Assembly: GCA_037176845.1 (NCBI GenBank)
Contig: JAYKXP010000132.1
Coordinates: 62,001 to 126,000, forward strand
Direction: 5' to 3'
Length of the DNA: 64,000 nt
Source: Paramarasmius palmivorus
Taxonomy: Eukaryota; Basidiomycota; Agaricomycetes; Agaricales; Marasmiaceae
Shown: positions 61,197 through 64,000 of the stretch, in pieces
Layout of the letters: each line of letters opens with the position of its first letter
Numbering within the stretch: position 1 is the first letter of the stretch
The notes under the pieces: model-generated
What the model was told of the DNA's origin: nothing
Databases searched by the model: none
Seen by the model: the letters and a program-made list of their open reading frames with translations, nothing else
Position numbers and translations under genes: made by a program

Positions 61197-62216
61197 ATGA
61201 AACTTCAATCTCTACTCATCTCTGTCACTGTCGTAGCGACGTGTCTCATTGGTGGAGTTAGCTCGACCGACCCTCACAATCTTGTTGACTGGAGTAAACA
61301 CCAGTTTGAGCCTGCAAAGCCAACAGATGCTCGTGGGCCATGCCCCGGTTTGAATACGTATGTATGCTTCCTTGCTAAGCTAAGTAACCATAACAAACGG
61401 ATAACTCACTGTACGTCTTTACCAGATTGGCCAACCACGGATTCCTTCCGATGGCAGAAACATCAGCATTCCAGCTGTTCTGAAAGCAGGACTCGGTGCG
61501 GGAGACAATTCATTGTAATGTCTTGTTTACTAACCTTGGCTACAGACGGCTTCAATGTTCACCGCGAGCTATTGATTTTGGCCGCTAAAGTAGGCCTACT
61601 GGCATCTGATCTTGATGATCAGTTCTCTTTGGCCGACATCGCTCTGTAAGCTATCATATAGACTTTCATTCATAATATCGGAACCCAGACTCATAAACAT
61701 TCACATTTAGGCACGGAGGCATTGAGCATGACGCGTCTGTTTCTCGTCAGGATCGCAACCTGGGCGATCACGTCAAGTTTAATGAATCTATCTATACCAC
61801 TCTTGCCAACTCCAACCCAGGTGTTGACTATTACAACAGCCACTTCCGCTGGTATGGTTCAGATGGCACGTCTGGAACAATCCAAGGCCACCAACCCAAA
61901 CTTCCGCAACACAGTGAAAGAGTTTGGAATTAGGAACAGAGAATCAGCGTTGTATTTGATGGTCATGGGTGATCCCGAGACTGGGATTCGCGCCAAAGCA
62001 ATTTGTGGATATTTTTTTTTCCGGGAGGAAAGGTTGCCTTTGGAAGAAGGTTGGAAGATAGCTAAGGTCCCGATTAGCCAACAGACGGAAAGTCCTGTGT
62101 CACATCTTATCCGTGAAAGCTCCGGTCAGTGGACACCTGAAGCTGGACAATGCCCTTGGGTGACGCTTGCTCAGGGAGCACCAGAAGATCCTGTGAATGA
62201 TGGCAGCATTCTGTAG
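61197..62216 (+). pseudogene. Heme-thiolate peroxygenase (short UPO / chloroperoxidase family) with two frameshifts
   Basis: Secreted enzyme family that oxygenates organic substrates with hydrogen peroxide. It has a signal peptide (MKLQSLLISVTVVATCLIGG), then RGPCPGLNT with the proximal heme-ligand Cys, LANHGFLP, IEHDASVSRQD (the Glu-His-Asp motif) and EFGIRNRESALYL, followed by FFREERLPLEEGWK. Exons are 61197-61357, 61426-61495, 61546-61645 and 61711-62216. Two defects: a base lost near 61450 (LP then DGRNISIPAVLKAG out of frame) and a base gained near 61837 (DYYN then ATSAGMVQMARLEQ out of frame). The architecture matches the short His-type peroxygenases known from Marasmius-like fungi. Confidence 0.85.
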
Positions 62217-62219
62217 GTT

Positions 62220-63200
62220 GACGCTCTCCTAGTACGAATGGAACGTTAGATTGGGTCCTTAACTTCCCCTGGTAGTAGTTGATGTATTGTACCCACCCTG
62301 TCGAGTGCTCGTTGCTCTAAAAAGTTGAACGTCTTCATATGATCCAGCTAGTCGTGTGATAAGTACATGTTTGCTCATCCTGACCCATGCACGGAAAAAG
62401 AAAGCCCGTTGGTGTGCTAACTTGTACCTTGTAAGTTAGCCCGAAGTTAGGAGAATGGAGGAAATCCCGTTTGTCTGCATTGTCAGACACGAGCCTACCA
62501 GATATCATTTCAAAAGCTCTAGCAGGAACTCGACTAAGTCATCCGTTGTACGGGAGTGTTGTTTTGGGTAGCAATAGGTAAAAGGTGCTGTGCAATTATT
62601 GAAGGACAGGTAAAATGAGCCTCTAATGACCTTTATTTGGTGGGGGATAAAGTATGCTCATGGCTTATTTATGTCTACATCTTTGAGGGAGTCGTCAACC
62701 AAAGGGATAAAAAACGTCAGTCGAGTGCTGGGGCAGGAACACAGGGCAGTGCAGGGTTGCGGCATTTGAACTGCCGTGTACCAGAAGTTCCTGGCACCAC
62801 CGCGTTTGAGTGCCCCCTTGCAAAGTGAAATGATAGAGCCAGCGCCCGAATCGGCAAAGTGCGAGGATTGGCGCTTGGGCGCACCCGGCACCCGGCATGA
62901 GCGCTTTCCTGTGCCAGTGAGGTGCCGTTCTGCGCGTCTTGTCGAGAGAATCTCAACAGGAAACGCCAGATGTACATCGTATTCATGTGTCATTCCTCCA
63001 ACTCCCTGCAGTTAATTCGCGGTCATATGGTGCACACAACTTGTGAGTCATGTCAACCCCGGGCCCGAGAAACTGTGGCCTTCACAGGGAGACACATTGT
63101 TCTCGGGATTACGTGTTCTAATCGGAGGAAGACAATGGTTGTAATCTCGTGTAACGAAATAAAAGGAATGGTGCGCCAAGGAACGGGGTTTGCCTGTCCT
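62220..63200. other. Intergenic, with a G/C-rich patch
   Basis: 62700-62960 is G/C rich with repeated GCGC and CACCCGGCACCCGG sequence on both strands and open frames in several registers, as expected from composition alone. No protein recognised. Confidence 0.35.
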
Positions 63201-63229
63201 TCATTCCCACGCATGCAAACATGGATGGT

Positions 63230-64000
63230 TTCGAGCGGTTTAAACTTTCAAATCATCCGAAGTATGTCCAAGTACATACCCTGCAATCTACCATCCCTTC
63301 CATTCGTGAGTTGTGCAACATGTGCAACCTCGGACTTTCACCTAAATCTCAACTAGATTTTACAAGTCAAGGTATCCTTGTTCAACATCCAACACCAGCG
63401 AAAAACTTACAGCAATGGTCACAAATTGGACACACAGCTGAATTCGTGGTCTACTGCTATACTACCAAAGCTGCTTAACACTGAACACGATTAATTTACT
63501 TTTTCGCACACCATTTATCACAGCTCAGAACTGCAAAGCTTCATTCAAACTTAACCCAAAGATCCAGGCCACGAAGCATCCGTTATAGCCTGTAAAAATC
63601 TCTTTCCATAGGTATCGCCCGGAATGACAATTATAGCGACGTAGCATTCTGCGATATCCATACATCACTCATTTTCGAAGGCTTCGATGTGATCCACAGC
63701 GCCAAGGCTGCCGGCACATGTCCATCTGAATGATCATGGGCGCTGTGCAATTATGGCAATTCCGCTGTTGTGTCCCGGGGCAAAAATAAGTGGATGGCGG
63801 AGGCTCAAATCCGAGCGCAGTGTTTCACTGTAGGTCTGTGTTTCAGTGGGAAAGGAGAAGTCCACTTGGGGCGTGCATAGTTCTACCTGCGTTCCAGTGC
63901 AGGAGAGAAGACCATTATCGTCGTGGGGCTTGGAAGCCTGGTTACGTTAGGCATGACAACCAGTGAAAGTCTTGCGTAGCATTTTCCCCCGGCGTAACGG
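63230..64000 (+). repeat. Dispersed repeat, copy 2 (truncated by the window end)
   Basis: Inverted partner of 23090-23860. Encodes in part HTLQSTIPSIREL, NLGLSPKSQLDFTSQ and AEFVVYCYTTKAA, the first of these also present in copy 1 as HTLQSVIPSIREL. The match extends to the last bases of the window (CCCCCGGCGTAACG). Confidence 0.75.

Noticed and set aside
61496..61514. Peroxygenase exon 2 extending to the GTAATG donor
   Set aside because: Ending exon 2 at the GTGCGG donor (61495) reproduces the family sequence KAGLDGFNV, while the longer exon adds foreign residues.
62700..62960. G/C-rich patch with long open frames on both strands as a gene or LTR
   Set aside because: Open frames in several registers are expected from composition. 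No terminal repeats or retroelement protein were found nearby.

Overview
The window looks like nuclear DNA of a mushroom-forming basidiomycete (Agaricomycetes). The protein-coding genes are cut by many short GT-AG introns of about 45-65 nt. The gene content is typical of that group: F-box/leucine-rich proteins, a class I hydrophobin, a heme-thiolate peroxygenase, GH11 xylanases, a DUF6534 membrane protein and a 7-TM-like membrane protein. Nothing prokaryotic, no rRNA and no CRISPR array was seen. Function calls come from recalled family patterns, not from searches.

Layout. 0.7-5.2 kb: an importin-beta family gene (importin-5/Kap121 type, 14 exons, all phases consistent). 5.4-7.0 kb: F-box gene (-). 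7.8-8.6 kb: orphan gene with RRxS-type motifs (+). 8.8-10.5 kb: C2H2 zinc-finger gene (-). 13.3-14.2 kb: GH11 xylanase with a frameshifted 3' end (+). 17.7-19.8 kb: F-box gene (+). 21.2-22.8 kb: DUF6534 membrane protein with a 7-nt microexon (-). 23.1-23.9 kb: one arm of a dispersed repeat whose inverted partner ends the window. 24.0-25.3 kb: decayed F-box/LRR gene. 26.1-27.4 kb: 7-TM-like gene (-). 28.8-29.6 kb: second, intact GH11 xylanase (-).

30-54 kb is a mosaic of old duplications. Block A (30.4-34.2) is repeated as block B (48.8-54.06). Block C (36.4-38.3) is related to D (41.4-43.0) and E (43.8-45.0). Two spliced orphan genes sit inside or between these (39.1-39.9, -, and 42.0-42.7, +). 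At 46.0-46.85 kb there is a near-identical copy of the importin promoter and first exon in which the first splice acceptor is lost. A three-finger zinc-finger gene follows at 48.2-48.7 kb.

54.08-56.55 kb (plus one outlier at 58.2) holds about ten tRNA genes or relics on the minus strand. Two are identical in the mature sequence and a third nearly so: tRNA-Asp(GUC), each with an unrelated intron after position 37. The rest are decaying. The right end carries a class I hydrophobin (57.4), an F-box gene (58.9-60.6) and a peroxygenase gene with two frameshifts (61.2-62.2).

The genes do not form one pathway. The secreted set (two xylanases, peroxygenase, hydrophobin) fits plant-litter decay and hyphal surface biology. 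The most striking structures are the tRNA-Asp nursery, the duplicated importin 5' end, the block duplications, and the contrast between single-base frameshifts in accessory genes and a clean 14-exon housekeeping gene.
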